From: Nostoc carneum NIES-2107
GTDB taxonomy: Bacteria; Cyanobacteriota; Cyanobacteriia; Cyanobacteriales; Nostocaceae
Assembly (NCBI GenBank): GCA_002368155.1
Contig: AP018180.1
Span: 5,970,908 to 6,034,907 of the forward strand
Direction: 5' to 3'
Length of the DNA stretch: 64,000 bases
A program made the position numbers and the translations under genes. This document shows, piece by piece, positions 56,190 to 64,000 of the stretch. Below the pieces are notes generated by a model, which searched no databases, was not told the origin of the DNA, and saw only the letters and a list, made by a program, of their open reading frames with translations. Every line of letters begins with the position of its first letter. Position 1 is the stretch's first letter.

Positions 56190-57265
56190 AATTCAGTTTT
56201 CATCCTCTCTATATACCGCGAGTAGATTCGATGACACAAATACATAAGCCGTTGCGGGTGTCCGTTGCTTTCTTGGATAAGTTGAATAATTTCCTCTTCT
56301 GTAAAATTAACTTGAGAATTTGCTAACCGACTGTCAATAAAACCACGCACAATATTTTCGTCCCAAGGCTGGATAAGTTCTTCAATGCAAACACCTTGAA
56401 AGGGTGAAGGATTATCTCGGCTATCAGGAAACAGAACATCTAAGTGTTCGCTAGCTGCAATTACCAAGCGCAAAGGTGGGTTAGCTTGTCCGTCAGCCAA
56501 ACCGCGCAGTTGTTGGCGTAATTCCCTAGTGAAACCATCCCAAGTCATTTGTTGTACTTCATCTAATAACAACAATAATTGCTGTTTTTGTAACTCCCGA
56601 ATTAATTGCCGACCTTTGCTAACAGCAATTCCCACCTGATAGCAGAGTTCATCATAAAAATCATCATCATTAAAAATTAGGCTTAAATTTAGATAAATTG
56701 GCTTGCGTGGTTTTAGTAGCCGATGTTGTGCTTGTTGGCAAATAGCCTGAAGTAAAGAAGACTTGCCAATTTTTTTCTCACCAATCAGCGCTACGCTACT
56801 GCCACTATTTAAGGTTTCAAATACTCTTGCAATTTCTCTTTCCCGACCAAACAATTGATGCTGTTCGGTGATGATATCATTCAGGGGAATAAATGGGTTA
56901 TCTGTGAAAGTTTTAACAGAAGGAGCAACGTAAGAATTTTGGGTTCTCAACCATGCCGAATATTTAGGTTGAAGCCAAGCTAGAAATCTGGAATCTTTGT
57001 CTCTACTTCTCTGATTGTAATCTGGGAACCCTTCACGGTCTTGCTGCGGAGAAAAGCGTTCATTGTATATCGTCCACATTTGTCTTCTCACAGTTTCAGC
57101 CGAGATGGGAAGTTCAGAGTTTTCTAATGATTTCTCCGCAACCTGATTATTATCATTAACAGTATTCTCATTAGGAAACTTCGCCAGAATAATTGCTTGT
57201 TCCTTCTGGCTCAAACCATATTTACGACATACCTCCATCACCAGAAAAGCTTCCCAAGAGTTCAT
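56186..57265 (-). CDS. P-loop ATPase with N-terminal helix-turn-helix-like effector region
   Basis: A 359-aa protein. The N-terminal part (MNSWEAFLVMEVCRKYGLSQ, and later ISAETVRRQMWTIYNERFSP) looks helical and DNA- or protein-binding, consistent with an effector-associated region. The P-loop domain has SVALIGEKKIGKSSLLQAI (about 155-173) and the Walker B LLLLLDEVQQM (about 226). The C-terminal helical lid (IQLIQESNGHPQRLMYLCHRIY) matches the STAND/AAA-like group. It is the first gene of the two-gene unit and precedes the 904-aa ATPase by overlapping ATGA. An upstream palindrome may regulate both. Confidence 0.85.
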   Translation of the reverse strand: MNSWEAFLVMEVCRKYGLSQKEQAIILAKFPNENTVNDNNQVAEKSLENSELPISAETVRRQMWTIYNERFSPQQDREGFPDYNQRSRDKDSRFLAWLQPKYSAWLRTQNSYVAPSVKTFTDNPFIPLNDIITEQHQLFGREREIARVFETLNSGSSVALIGEKKIGKSSLLQAICQQAQHRLLKPRKPIYLNLSLIFNDDDFYDELCYQVGIAVSKGRQLIRELQKQQLLLLLDEVQQMTWDGFTRELRQQLRGLADGQANPPLRLVIAASEHLDVLFPDSRDNPSPFQGVCIEELIQPWDENIVRGFIDSRLANSQVNFTEEEIIQLIQESNGHPQRLMYLCHRIYSRYIERMKTEL

Positions 57266-57330
57266 CGTTCTGCCACATTCCTCGACACCATCACAAGCGA
57301 GGCTAAATTTAGCTGCATCTCAATATAGCG

Positions 57331-57391
57331 TTTTTCCGATTATCTGAAAATACGGAAAAATTTTTCCGGTATTTTGATAAATCACCGGAAA
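57331..57391. promoter_or_regulatory. Long imperfect palindrome upstream of the ATPase pair
   Basis: A perfect core CGGAAAAATTTTTCCG (57353-57368) lies inside a longer imperfect inverted repeat: TTTTTCCGATTATCTGAAAA on the left and TTTTGATAAATCACCGGAAA on the right. It lies in the 320-bp divergent spacer between the leftward ATPase pair and the rightward 185-aa gene. It could be an operator, a transcript hairpin or a small mobile repeat. Confidence 0.5.
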
Positions 57392-57585
57392 GCCCTTTCT
57401 GGGACTTCTTTAAAAGATAAATATATGATTTTTATATTCAAAAGTTCAGCCCAAAGTTGCAGAACTTGGGCGGCTAAGGTGCCCACCGCAAAATAAATTT
57501 ACAAAACTTGTGGTGTAAATTCAATGTGCAACCGCCGCTCAATACAGTGATATCAGAAAAAAGTTTATTGGTGGAGGTAAATAAT

Positions 57586-58143
57586 ATGAGATTTTCAATG
57601 GAAAAAGTAATTGTTCCTGTAGTAGTAGCTTTAATAGGTTTTGCAGGTGTTGTAGTTCCTGCGTTAATTAATAAAAATTCCCAGAGTAACTCGGAAGTAA
57701 AATCAGTTGTCATCTCTCACACTACCACTGCTTTAGAATGTAGTCCAAATGTTGCATCTAAAGTATGTATTGCTAATCTTACTGTGCAGATTAATAGCGA
57801 TGAACCTCTACAAGTGAATAAGCATCAACGGATTCCACTTAAAGCAGGAGATAATTTAAAGGTTTTGAGTCTCAACTATTGCGTACCTAATGAAATCAGC
57901 CTGAATAAATTAGAGGCAAAAGCTTTTCTTTTCAAAAATGGAGTTGAGAGTTATCAAAAGTTTCTATCCACTCCTAGCCAGTTTCCAATTAACGCAGGTG
58001 TTTGTCACAAAGTTGGTAATTTCTCCCAAAGCTGGAAAGTTGAACCAGGAATGCATCAAGCTATAATTCCTATTATTAAATATGATGGCAGCAATAAAGT
58101 TGTTGATAAGAGTTTCTACTTTACTTTAGATGTTGGGCAGTAA
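57586..58143 (+). CDS. Membrane-anchored secreted-domain protein, 185 aa, unknown
   Basis: The start is ATG at 57586 with GGAGG about 9 bases upstream; the frame extends to 57508 without support. One N-terminal transmembrane helix (VIVPVVVALIGFAGVVVPALI) is followed by a predicted beta-rich extracytoplasmic domain with four cysteines (CSPN...VCIAN, NYCVPN, GVCHKVG) that could form two disulfides. No family recognised. It is divergent from the ATPase pair and shares its control region. Confidence 0.75.
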   Translation: MRFSMEKVIVPVVVALIGFAGVVVPALINKNSQSNSEVKSVVISHTTTALECSPNVASKVCIANLTVQINSDEPLQVNKHQRIPLKAGDNLKVLSLNYCVPNEISLNKLEAKAFLFKNGVESYQKFLSTPSQFPINAGVCHKVGNFSQSWKVEPGMHQAIIPIIKYDGSNKVVDKSFYFTLDVGQ

Positions 58144-58892
58144 TACCAATTCTTTATGAGGCTGCATAGAATTAGATCCCCCCTAACCCCCCTTGAAAAA
58201 AGGGGGGAACTAGAAAACATCTATCAAAGTCCCCCTTTTGAAGGGCGCTGATTTTCAATATGATTTGTCACGAAATAACTATCTTATCGCCTAATGCACC
58301 GTTGCATAGATGGTGCGTTACGGCTAAATTTCATTGTGTCTGTGTCTCATATCTTGTCACAGCCGTAACACACCCTACTGAAGATTTCCTTATAACCTTA
58401 AGCACTATTGAATTAGATTAGTTAAATATACTTGTTGCAAAATTAACTACGTCCTTAAGCGTTAGGAATTATACTTTTTCTTTTCGTCAACTTCACTAAT
58501 GTATCTCCAATTTAATACTCAGTAATTAAACTGAATTAGCACAAAATTCACGTAAAACCGAGAATTTTGGCTTTATTGCAAATTCAGTTTAAATAACAGT
58601 GTCACTAATGAAATATCATTGTTACAATCTTGAGATTAGATAGTTAATCCCTTAGCTTCCCAAGACTAGCTACGGCTTTTTTGGATTTTTCTTATATCAG
58701 TGTTATCTACATCTTGTCGTTCTCTAGCCATATTTGGAACTTTCAATTAACTTCAAAACGTAGTGTTATCAAAAATGAAAGATTCTCTTCTATAACAACT
58801 ATTAATTAATAAAAAAGCATTTTTGTAGCTAGACCACTAATAGATATTGCTGGCAAATACTGTCAAAATTCATTTACAACCAAATCAAAATC
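58144..58892. other. 749-bp spacer with dispersed repeats
   Basis: It starts with ATACCAATTC (solo end of the MITE family at 2569 and 52591). A C-rich hairpin (CCCCCCTTG AAAAAAGGGGGG) lies near 58187, a frequent cyanobacterial spacer sequence. Near 58308-58378, GTGCGTTACGGCT and AGCCGTAACACAC form an inverted-repeat unit about 70 bp long. The rest (58400-58892) is AT-rich with no gene seen. Confidence 0.55.
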
Positions 58893-59243
58893 ATGGCAAA
58901 CTCATTAATGGTGATTTATCCATATCGAATATCTCAAACATGGGTATTTGATGATGAATATATGGGATTAGCTCAAGAACCATTTATCAGTGGTACACCT
59001 GAAATGATTGATACTCTAGTTCAAGATGTAGCTCATGTTGATGAAGGTTTCAAACTTGTATTTTCTGCTTATCCTTTCCCTGGTTATCAAGTAGAACTGT
59101 TTTGGTTAAGAGTAGAAAATAACGGTCACTGGTATTCTTGGAGTCAGAAAAAGATGCAAGGTTGGCTATGTCCAGCGCTGTTAAATTACTTTAACCAACC
59201 TCCAAATAAAATATATTGCAGAGCTGAAAGTCTTTATTCGTAG
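58893..59243 (+). CDS. DUF6717 family protein
   Basis: A 116-aa protein with a clean ATG. The sequence SLMVIYPYRISQTWVFDDEYMGLAQEPFISG and FSAYPFPGYQVELFWLRVENNGHWYSW matches the DUF6717 family. It is rich in aromatics and has no membrane helix. Function is unknown. Confidence 0.78.
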   Translation: MANSLMVIYPYRISQTWVFDDEYMGLAQEPFISGTPEMIDTLVQDVAHVDEGFKLVFSAYPFPGYQVELFWLRVENNGHWYSWSQKKMQGWLCPALLNYFNQPPNKIYCRAESLYS

Positions 59244-59299
59244 CTCAAATTTAGCTCGATAATTCTGTGATGAATATTTCTGCTTCTAAAATGCTGAAG

Positions 59300-59344
59300 A
59301 ATTAGGAGTTAGAAAATTTTCCTCTTCACTTCTAACTCCTAATT
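59300..59344. terminator. Bidirectional hairpin between convergent genes
   Basis: AATTAGGAGTTAGAA (59300-59314) and TTCTAACTCCTAATT (59330-59344) form a perfect 15-bp stem with a 15-base loop. It lies between the DUF6717 and DUF423 genes, which converge. Confidence 0.6.
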
Positions 59345-59354
59345 GTCTAAAAAT

Positions 59355-59735
59355 CTAAAATTTCAAACCCCAAGCAGCGATCGCTAAAGCACCCCAACCC
59401 GCGATAAAAGCTGCGCCTCCGATAGGTGCGATCGCACCCAAAGATTTCACACCAGTCAAGCTCAAGGCGTACAAACTCCCTGAGAAAATAGCAATACCAA
59501 TAATAAACAGCCAACCACTTGCTACAAGAGTGGCTGGCGGTGACTCGGTACGACTCAGTAATAGCGCGACTACCAACAGTGCTAGAGCGTGGTACATTTG
59601 GTAACGAGTGCCAGTGTCAAAAATTTCGAGCGATCGCTCACTAATTTTTTCTCTTAAAGCATGGGCACCAAAGGCTCCGCCGGCAACAGATAAACCGCCT
59701 AAAATGGCAGCTATGCTTAAAAAAATCTGCGTCAT
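59355..59735 (-). CDS. DUF423 family membrane protein
   Basis: A 126-aa protein with four hydrophobic segments. The N-terminal IAAILGGLSVAGGAFGAHAL and RYQMYHALALL motifs are the DUF423 (YgdD) signature, and the C-terminal half is GVKSLGAIAPIGGAAFIAGW. Function is unknown. Confidence 0.9.
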   Translation of the reverse strand: MTQIFLSIAAILGGLSVAGGAFGAHALREKISERSLEIFDTGTRYQMYHALALLVVALLLSRTESPPATLVASGWLFIIGIAIFSGSLYALSLTGVKSLGAIAPIGGAAFIAGWGALAIAAWGLKF

Positions 59736-59803
59736 TAGACCTAGCTGTAAATTAAGGTATGAGCTAGCGGTAAATCAAAATCAACCGCTAACAGAGATTT
59801 CAG

Positions 59804-60292
59804 TTAAATCTCAAAATGATATGATATCCCGCCGTCTTCGGTTACCTTAAAATTAGCATTGAATTCTTTAGCTTTCTCATCTAAATACTGCCTAGCTGCG
59901 ATCGCAGGTAAGTCCGATTTAATTGCAAAGCCGACAAGGGTCATTCTGCCCCTATTTTCTTGTAGCATTTGATAGAAAATAGATTGTAGGCGATCGTTCA
60001 TCTGTTGATTGATTGCTTTTTTCTCTTGCCTGCTTTGACGATACAATCCTAAACTGAGCCATCCCCCCAAAATTAAAGTCGGAACTCCGAAAATTAGACC
60101 TTGCCTAGCGGTAGTATCGAGTAGATACAACGCCTCCTTATTAACAAAGTTCGGCCCATCATCGTCCTCTATTGCTGATGGGATTGGCTTCAACATATTA
60201 TGTTTCTCAATTCCTGCTGAGACTGATAGGGTTAAAAACATGAATCCGAGTGTGAGTAGCCAACCTGCGGCTAGTTTTTCAGCAGTTTTCAT
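59804..60292 (-). CDS. Two-helix membrane protein, 162 aa, unknown
   Basis: Two hydrophobic segments (LAAGWLLTLGFMFLTLSVSAG and LIFGVPTLILGGWLSLGLY) separated by an acidic stretch (IPSAIEDDDGPNF). A C-terminal winged-helix-like part follows (MLQENRGRMTLVGFAIKSDLPAIAARQYLDEKAKEF). The last part resembles a short DNA- or protein-binding fold found in other cyanobacterial membrane proteins. Function is unknown. Confidence 0.75.
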   Translation of the reverse strand: MKTAEKLAAGWLLTLGFMFLTLSVSAGIEKHNMLKPIPSAIEDDDGPNFVNKEALYLLDTTARQGLIFGVPTLILGGWLSLGLYRQSRQEKKAINQQMNDRLQSIFYQMLQENRGRMTLVGFAIKSDLPAIAARQYLDEKAKEFNANFKVTEDGGISYHFEI

Positions 60293-60461
60293 AGTTCCAT
60301 CTCAGAGTTGAACCTTGCTTGCGATTCTAACCTTACTTTGGCTGAGGTTCCAGTAATGGCATAAACCTAGCAAGAATCTTGTAAAGAGATTATAAAACTT
60401 TCTATGGCTCGCAATAATGAAGAAAACACCTAAAAATCAAATATTCCTGCCTAAAAGTTGT

Positions 60462-60503
60462 GAATTGTTGAGTGTTTACAGTTAACAGTCAACACTCAAC
60501 AAT
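60462..60503. repeat. Inverted repeat in spacer
   Basis: AATTGTTGAGTGTT (60462-60475) and AACACTCAACAATT (60490-60503) form a perfect 14-bp stem with a 14-base loop, 31 bp past chlM. It could terminate chlM transcription. Confidence 0.6.
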
Positions 60504-60533
60504 TAACAATGTATTATTTATCTTGGATGTGCC

Positions 60534-61220
60534 TTAAACACGTGTCGCTTCTAAGAGACGTGAGAAGTAAAAGCGAGTCTTAGTCAAGGATTTTCTCTGT
60601 ACAGCAAAGCCGTTACTTTCTAAAATTTTGATGACATCAGCTTCGCGGTGCAAATAGGCGCGAGTTGTCTTACTGGGGCCGGGAAAGAAGCTACCAATTT
60701 TCTTAAGTAGAGTCAACGCACAGGTTTTAGGTGCAAAGCTCAAAATTAACCGTGATTGTGCTAGCGAACATAAGTGAGAAATCATCTCATCTGCTTTATC
60801 TTGAGGATAATGAATGAGAACATCCAAACAAATCACAGTATGGTAACTACCGTTTAAGGATTCTAAATCTTGCACGGCGAAGGTGGGATTTTCAGAACTT
60901 CCCAAGGCTTCTAAGGCTCTTTCCTTGCCTTCTGTTACCATTTTTTCAGAAATATCACTGGCGTAGACTTTAGCACCTTCCTCTGCTAAAGGAATGCTGA
61001 GACTACCTACACCACACCCAGCATCGCAAATTGACAAGGTTGCTAAATTGTTATCAGCTTTTAACCAGCCGATTACTGTATCCACTGTTTGTTGATGTCC
61101 ATTGCGGATATCTAGCTGGACTTTGTTAACTTCGCCATCGCCATAAATCCGCTTCCATCGGTCAAACCCTGTGGAATTAAAATACTCACGAACAATCGTT
61201 TTATCGTCGGCTGCGTTCAT
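60534..61220 (-). CDS. chlM: Magnesium protoporphyrin IX methyltransferase
   Basis: A 228-aa SAM-dependent methyltransferase. N-terminal MNAADDKTIVREYFNSTGF and FDRWKRIYGDGEVNKVQLDI are characteristic of ChlM/BchM. The SAM motif is SICDAGCGVGSLSIPLAEEG. It adds the methyl ester to Mg-protoporphyrin IX in chlorophyll synthesis. The frame opens with TTG three codons earlier; the ATG at 61220 is preferred. The 61221-61705 spacer (485 bp) is AT-rich and shows no gene. Confidence 0.94.
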   Translation of the reverse strand: MNAADDKTIVREYFNSTGFDRWKRIYGDGEVNKVQLDIRNGHQQTVDTVIGWLKADNNLATLSICDAGCGVGSLSIPLAEEGAKVYASDISEKMVTEGKERALEALGSSENPTFAVQDLESLNGSYHTVICLDVLIHYPQDKADEMISHLCSLAQSRLILSFAPKTCALTLLKKIGSFFPGPSKTTRAYLHREADVIKILESNGFAVQRKSLTKTRFYFSRLLEATRV

Positions 61221-61705
61221 AAACTTCAATTTCTAAGGTCTCCCAATGCTTAAAATTATCATTGATAGGAACCATGCAGAACGCTTCTGTTTAAAGATTT
61301 TTCTAGATTAATATTTTACGTGTATGGGAAAATACTTGCGTAGCTAGGCAACAGTTTGGTGGAAAAAGTCTTTGGGAATTGTATTGTGTTTTTTCACAAA
61401 TTCAATAATTCTGCTATCTAATAATTGTAATTTATTACTAAAAATTTGTATTCCAAGTCTTTAAATAACTTGGATATACCAGATTCAAATAAATATTCAG
61501 TTTTACTAAATTATTTATTCCTCTAGATACAAGAAACACTATCTCCAGAGAGACTTACAAAAACTATTATACCACTTAAGCTATAAAATATTATTTTTGC
61601 AAACATCACAATTTGCAGAATATAAACATTAACTTGAGACGATTTAAGCATCCTGAAATAAAAGTTAGGATGCTGATTTTTACCAAATACCTTTCTTGTT
61701 CAAAA

Positions 61706-63787
61706 ATGAATCTCAGCTCATTCGCAGAAACTCCTATTATTGCCTTTACAATTCTTTTGGCAGTAATCTTTACAGTACCTCCAATATTTGAACGCTTGAA
61801 ATTACCTGGATTAGTGGGTTTACTAATTGCAGGTGTAGTTTTAGGACAAAACGGCTTAAAGTTGTTAGATTCTGAGTCTGATACTATCAAACTGCTCTCG
61901 GATATTGGCAAAATATATTTGATGTTCGTAGCAGGGTTAGAAATTGATTTAGAGCAGTTCCGCAAAACTAAAAATCGCTCTATAGGTTTTGGAACTTTAA
62001 CATTCTTAGTACCATTAATTGCTGGTATTGCTGCCGGGCGTTTATTTAATTTTAGCTGGAATGCTTCTGTTCTAATTGGTTCTTTACTAGCCTCACATAC
62101 TCTTTTGGCTTACCCCATTGTCAGCCGTTTAGGAGTGGTTACTAATGAAGCCGTTACAGTAACAATCGGTGCTACTATTTTTACCGATACAGGTGCTTTA
62201 TTAGTACTAGCAATTTGTGTAGGAATTCATGGTGGGGAATTCTCAGCTATTAGCTTGGCAACTTTATTAGGTGGTTTAGCTATTTACTCTGTTATAGTGC
62301 TATTTGGCTTTGATTGGGCTGGAAAACAGTTTTTTCGCCGCACTGGAGATGAACAAAGTAACCAATTTTTGTTTATTTTACTCGCATTATTCTTGGCCTC
62401 TGTAGGGGCGCAGATAATTGGAGTTGAAAAAATTGTAGGTGCATTTTTAGCAGGTTTAGCAGTTAATGATGTTCTTGGACGCAGCCCAGTCAAAGAAAAA
62501 GTAGAGTTTATTGGGAGTGTTTTGTTTATCCCTTGTTTTTTTGTAGACATGGGATTATTAATTGATATTCCAGCTTTTCTCAAAACTCTCAGTTCTATTT
62601 GGTTAACTTTAGTAATTGTAATAGCTTTAATTGGTAGTAAGTTTATAGCGGCATTTTTAGCTAAACTGCTTTACCGCTACAACACAGCAGAAATGCTAAC
62701 TATGTGGTCATTATCATTACCACAGGTAGCAGCTACTCTAGCAGCTACATTAGTTGCTTATCAAACTGTCAATCCTGCGGGTGAACGGCTAATTAATGAA
62801 GGTGTATTAAACAGTGTGATTGTGCTGATGCTAGTTACCGCAATTCTTGGCCCAGTAATCACAGCCAGGGTTGCAACTGCATTACAAGTTTCTGAATCAG
62901 ATTTTGCCACAGATAAGCTGACAAATTGGTGGGATAATTCACAGGAAAAACTAGTAGAAGATAAACACGATCCCTTTACAATCATCGTACCGATATACAA
63001 CCCCCAAACCCAACGTTATCTCATAGAAATGGCAGCCCTAATTGGTCGTCATGAATCTGGGAGAATTGTGCCATTAGCTATTACTAAAGCTCATATCCAA
63101 ATGGATGATCCGCAATTAGTCACCGCACTGGAGGAAAGTAAGCAAAGATTAAATTTAACTCGAGAAATCAGTCAAGAATTTGATGTAGAAGTTTCACCAG
63201 CAATTCGGATTGATGATGATGCAGCTTTAGGTATTAGCCGTACTAGTCGAGAACAAAACGCTAGTCTGGTGGTTATGGGTTGGTCGCGGACGACAGGTTT
63301 GCGGGCTAGGTTATTTGGTAGTGTAATTGATAGTGTCTTCTGGTCTTCTCACTGTCCAGTGGCTGTAACACGCCTTTTAAGTAGCCCTACAACTATTCAA
63401 AGAATTCTTGTACCAGTGGGAGATTTAACACGCCAAACCATAGGCGCTATCAGATTTGCTCAGATTTTAGCTGATGTCAATCAAGCAGAAGTGGTATTGT
63501 TACACGTGAGCGATCGCAAAACTCCCCCGCATTTAGTAGACAGATTTGCTGCTCAATTATCTGATATCGCTGCTAAAAGTCAGTTACAGGTAAATACCAA
63601 CATTCAAACCATTAAGGGTGATGATGTCGCTAGAGTCATCATCCGCGAAGCCGAGAAATTTGATTTAGCAGTCTTACGTTCCGTCCGTTATCGCACCGCC
63701 GGCGGATTAGCTGTCAGCCACGTCACAACCCAAGTACTTAGAGCATTAAAATGCTCAATTGTATTGTTGGGAGAACCTGGGTATTAG
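61706..63787 (+). CDS. Cation/proton antiporter with two C-terminal Usp domains
   Basis: A 693-aa protein. The N-terminal antiporter domain has about 12 membrane helices (VPPIFERLKLPGLVGLLIAG, VGAFLAGLAVNDVLGRSPVK, and others) of the CPA2/KefB type. Two universal stress protein domains follow the membrane part. The first ends in SLVVMGWSRTTGLRARLFGSVID with a typical G-2X-G-9X-G motif; the second begins ILVPVGDLTRQTIGAIRFAQ. The Usp tail may sense nucleotides. The chosen ATG at 61706 fits the family start; the frame extends to a TTG at 61613. Confidence 0.9.
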   Translation: MNLSSFAETPIIAFTILLAVIFTVPPIFERLKLPGLVGLLIAGVVLGQNGLKLLDSESDTIKLLSDIGKIYLMFVAGLEIDLEQFRKTKNRSIGFGTLTFLVPLIAGIAAGRLFNFSWNASVLIGSLLASHTLLAYPIVSRLGVVTNEAVTVTIGATIFTDTGALLVLAICVGIHGGEFSAISLATLLGGLAIYSVIVLFGFDWAGKQFFRRTGDEQSNQFLFILLALFLASVGAQIIGVEKIVGAFLAGLAVNDVLGRSPVKEKVEFIGSVLFIPCFFVDMGLLIDIPAFLKTLSSIWLTLVIVIALIGSKFIAAFLAKLLYRYNTAEMLTMWSLSLPQVAATLAATLVAYQTVNPAGERLINEGVLNSVIVLMLVTAILGPVITARVATALQVSESDFATDKLTNWWDNSQEKLVEDKHDPFTIIVPIYNPQTQRYLIEMAALIGRHESGRIVPLAITKAHIQMDDPQLVTALEESKQRLNLTREISQEFDVEVSPAIRIDDDAALGISRTSREQNASLVVMGWSRTTGLRARLFGSVIDSVFWSSHCPVAVTRLLSSPTTIQRILVPVGDLTRQTIGAIRFAQILADVNQAEVVLLHVSDRKTPPHLVDRFAAQLSDIAAKSQLQVNTNIQTIKGDDVARVIIREAEKFDLAVLRSVRYRTAGGLAVSHVTTQVLRALKCSIVLLGEPGY

Positions 63788-63905
63788 TTGGGGAATGGGG
63801 AATGGGTAATGGGGAATGGGTAATGGGTAATGGGAAGAGACAAAGCGAATAACTTTATAACTCAGCACTCAGCACTCTCCATGCCCAATGCCCCATGCCC
63901 CATGC
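63788..63905. repeat. Heptameric repeats
   Basis: GGGGAATGGGTAATGG-type heptamers follow the antiporter, then CATGCCC/CAATGCC units. No gene is visible. Confidence 0.85.
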
Positions 63906-63916
63906 CCAATTACAAT

Positions 63917-63944
63917 AAAAAACCCCAGCACTGTGAAGCTGAGG
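63917..63944 (-). terminator. Rho-independent terminator for a leftward gene beyond the window
   Basis: On the minus strand: CCTCAGC, loop TTCACAGT, GCTGGGG, then TTTTTT (plus strand 63917-63922). The 7-bp stem with one T:G pair and T-run are a good terminator. The gene it would serve begins beyond 64000. Confidence 0.6.
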
Positions 63945-64000
63945 TAACTGGGAGAATCTAAAATGACGATGGGAGTTTTCAATACTGAAGTTAAAAATAT

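Overview
The window reads as the chromosome of a filamentous, probably heterocyst-forming (Nostocales-type) cyanobacterium. HIP1 octamers (GCGATCGC) recur throughout. There are heptameric intergenic repeats (TGGGTAA, CCCCAGT and CAATTAC types), a chlorophyll-branch gene (chlM), a PAP/fibrillin protein, a GUN4-domain kinase, cyanobacterial-type glutamate-cysteine ligase and minCDE. Gene order is mostly single genes or pairs separated by repeat-rich spacers. I cannot name the species from this sequence alone.

Layout: 0-21 kb is mainly housekeeping (DUF202 protein, Ser/Thr kinase, alpha/beta hydrolase, TerC, ndk, speA, sugar nucleotidyltransferase, scpA, AI-2E permease, pdxH, DUF3153 lipoprotein, argB, solute-binding protein, PAP/fibrillin, MscS channel), with three small inverted-repeat elements (MITE-like) in spacers. 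21-29 kb holds a histone-deacetylase-family hydrolase, then a two-gene unit: a 1502-aa SF1 (DNA2/UPF1-type) helicase with an IF-2 N-terminal domain, and a single-HKD phospholipase-D-type protein. This matches the split helicase + PLD layout of Mokosh-type phage defence and is the best candidate system here. 29-37 kb has gshA, trmL, a LysM/M23 murein hydrolase behind a long structured leader (possible c-di-AMP riboswitch), tRNA-Met, an alcohol dehydrogenase and a ferredoxin/metallo-beta-lactamase fusion. At 37.0-39.6 kb a kinase-GUN4 gene is split by an IS630-family element, and that element's transposase is itself split by a 91-bp MITE; both insertions can be undone exactly at TA duplications, restoring both reading frames.

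39.7-45.6 kb is an RND efflux pump and adaptor with a divergent MarR regulator and a palindromic candidate operator between them. 45.6-47.7 kb is accessory: an 81-nt RNA candidate that folds like the tRNA-like domain of tmRNA (G3:U70, A73, UUCGAC) but has no mRNA-like domain, a 42-bp tandem repeat, a DUF433 protein and a VapBC-like pair. 47.7-52.4 kb has a membrane protein, a four-carbon acid sugar kinase and minCDE. 52.6-58.2 kb is accessory again: a MITE, a possible orphan toxin/S1-domain pair, and two overlapping P-loop (STAND-like) ATPase genes, one with about 33 GVAx tetrapeptides, behind a 60-bp imperfect palindrome. 58.9-64 kb returns to single genes (DUF6717, DUF423, chlM, a cation/proton antiporter with Usp domains).
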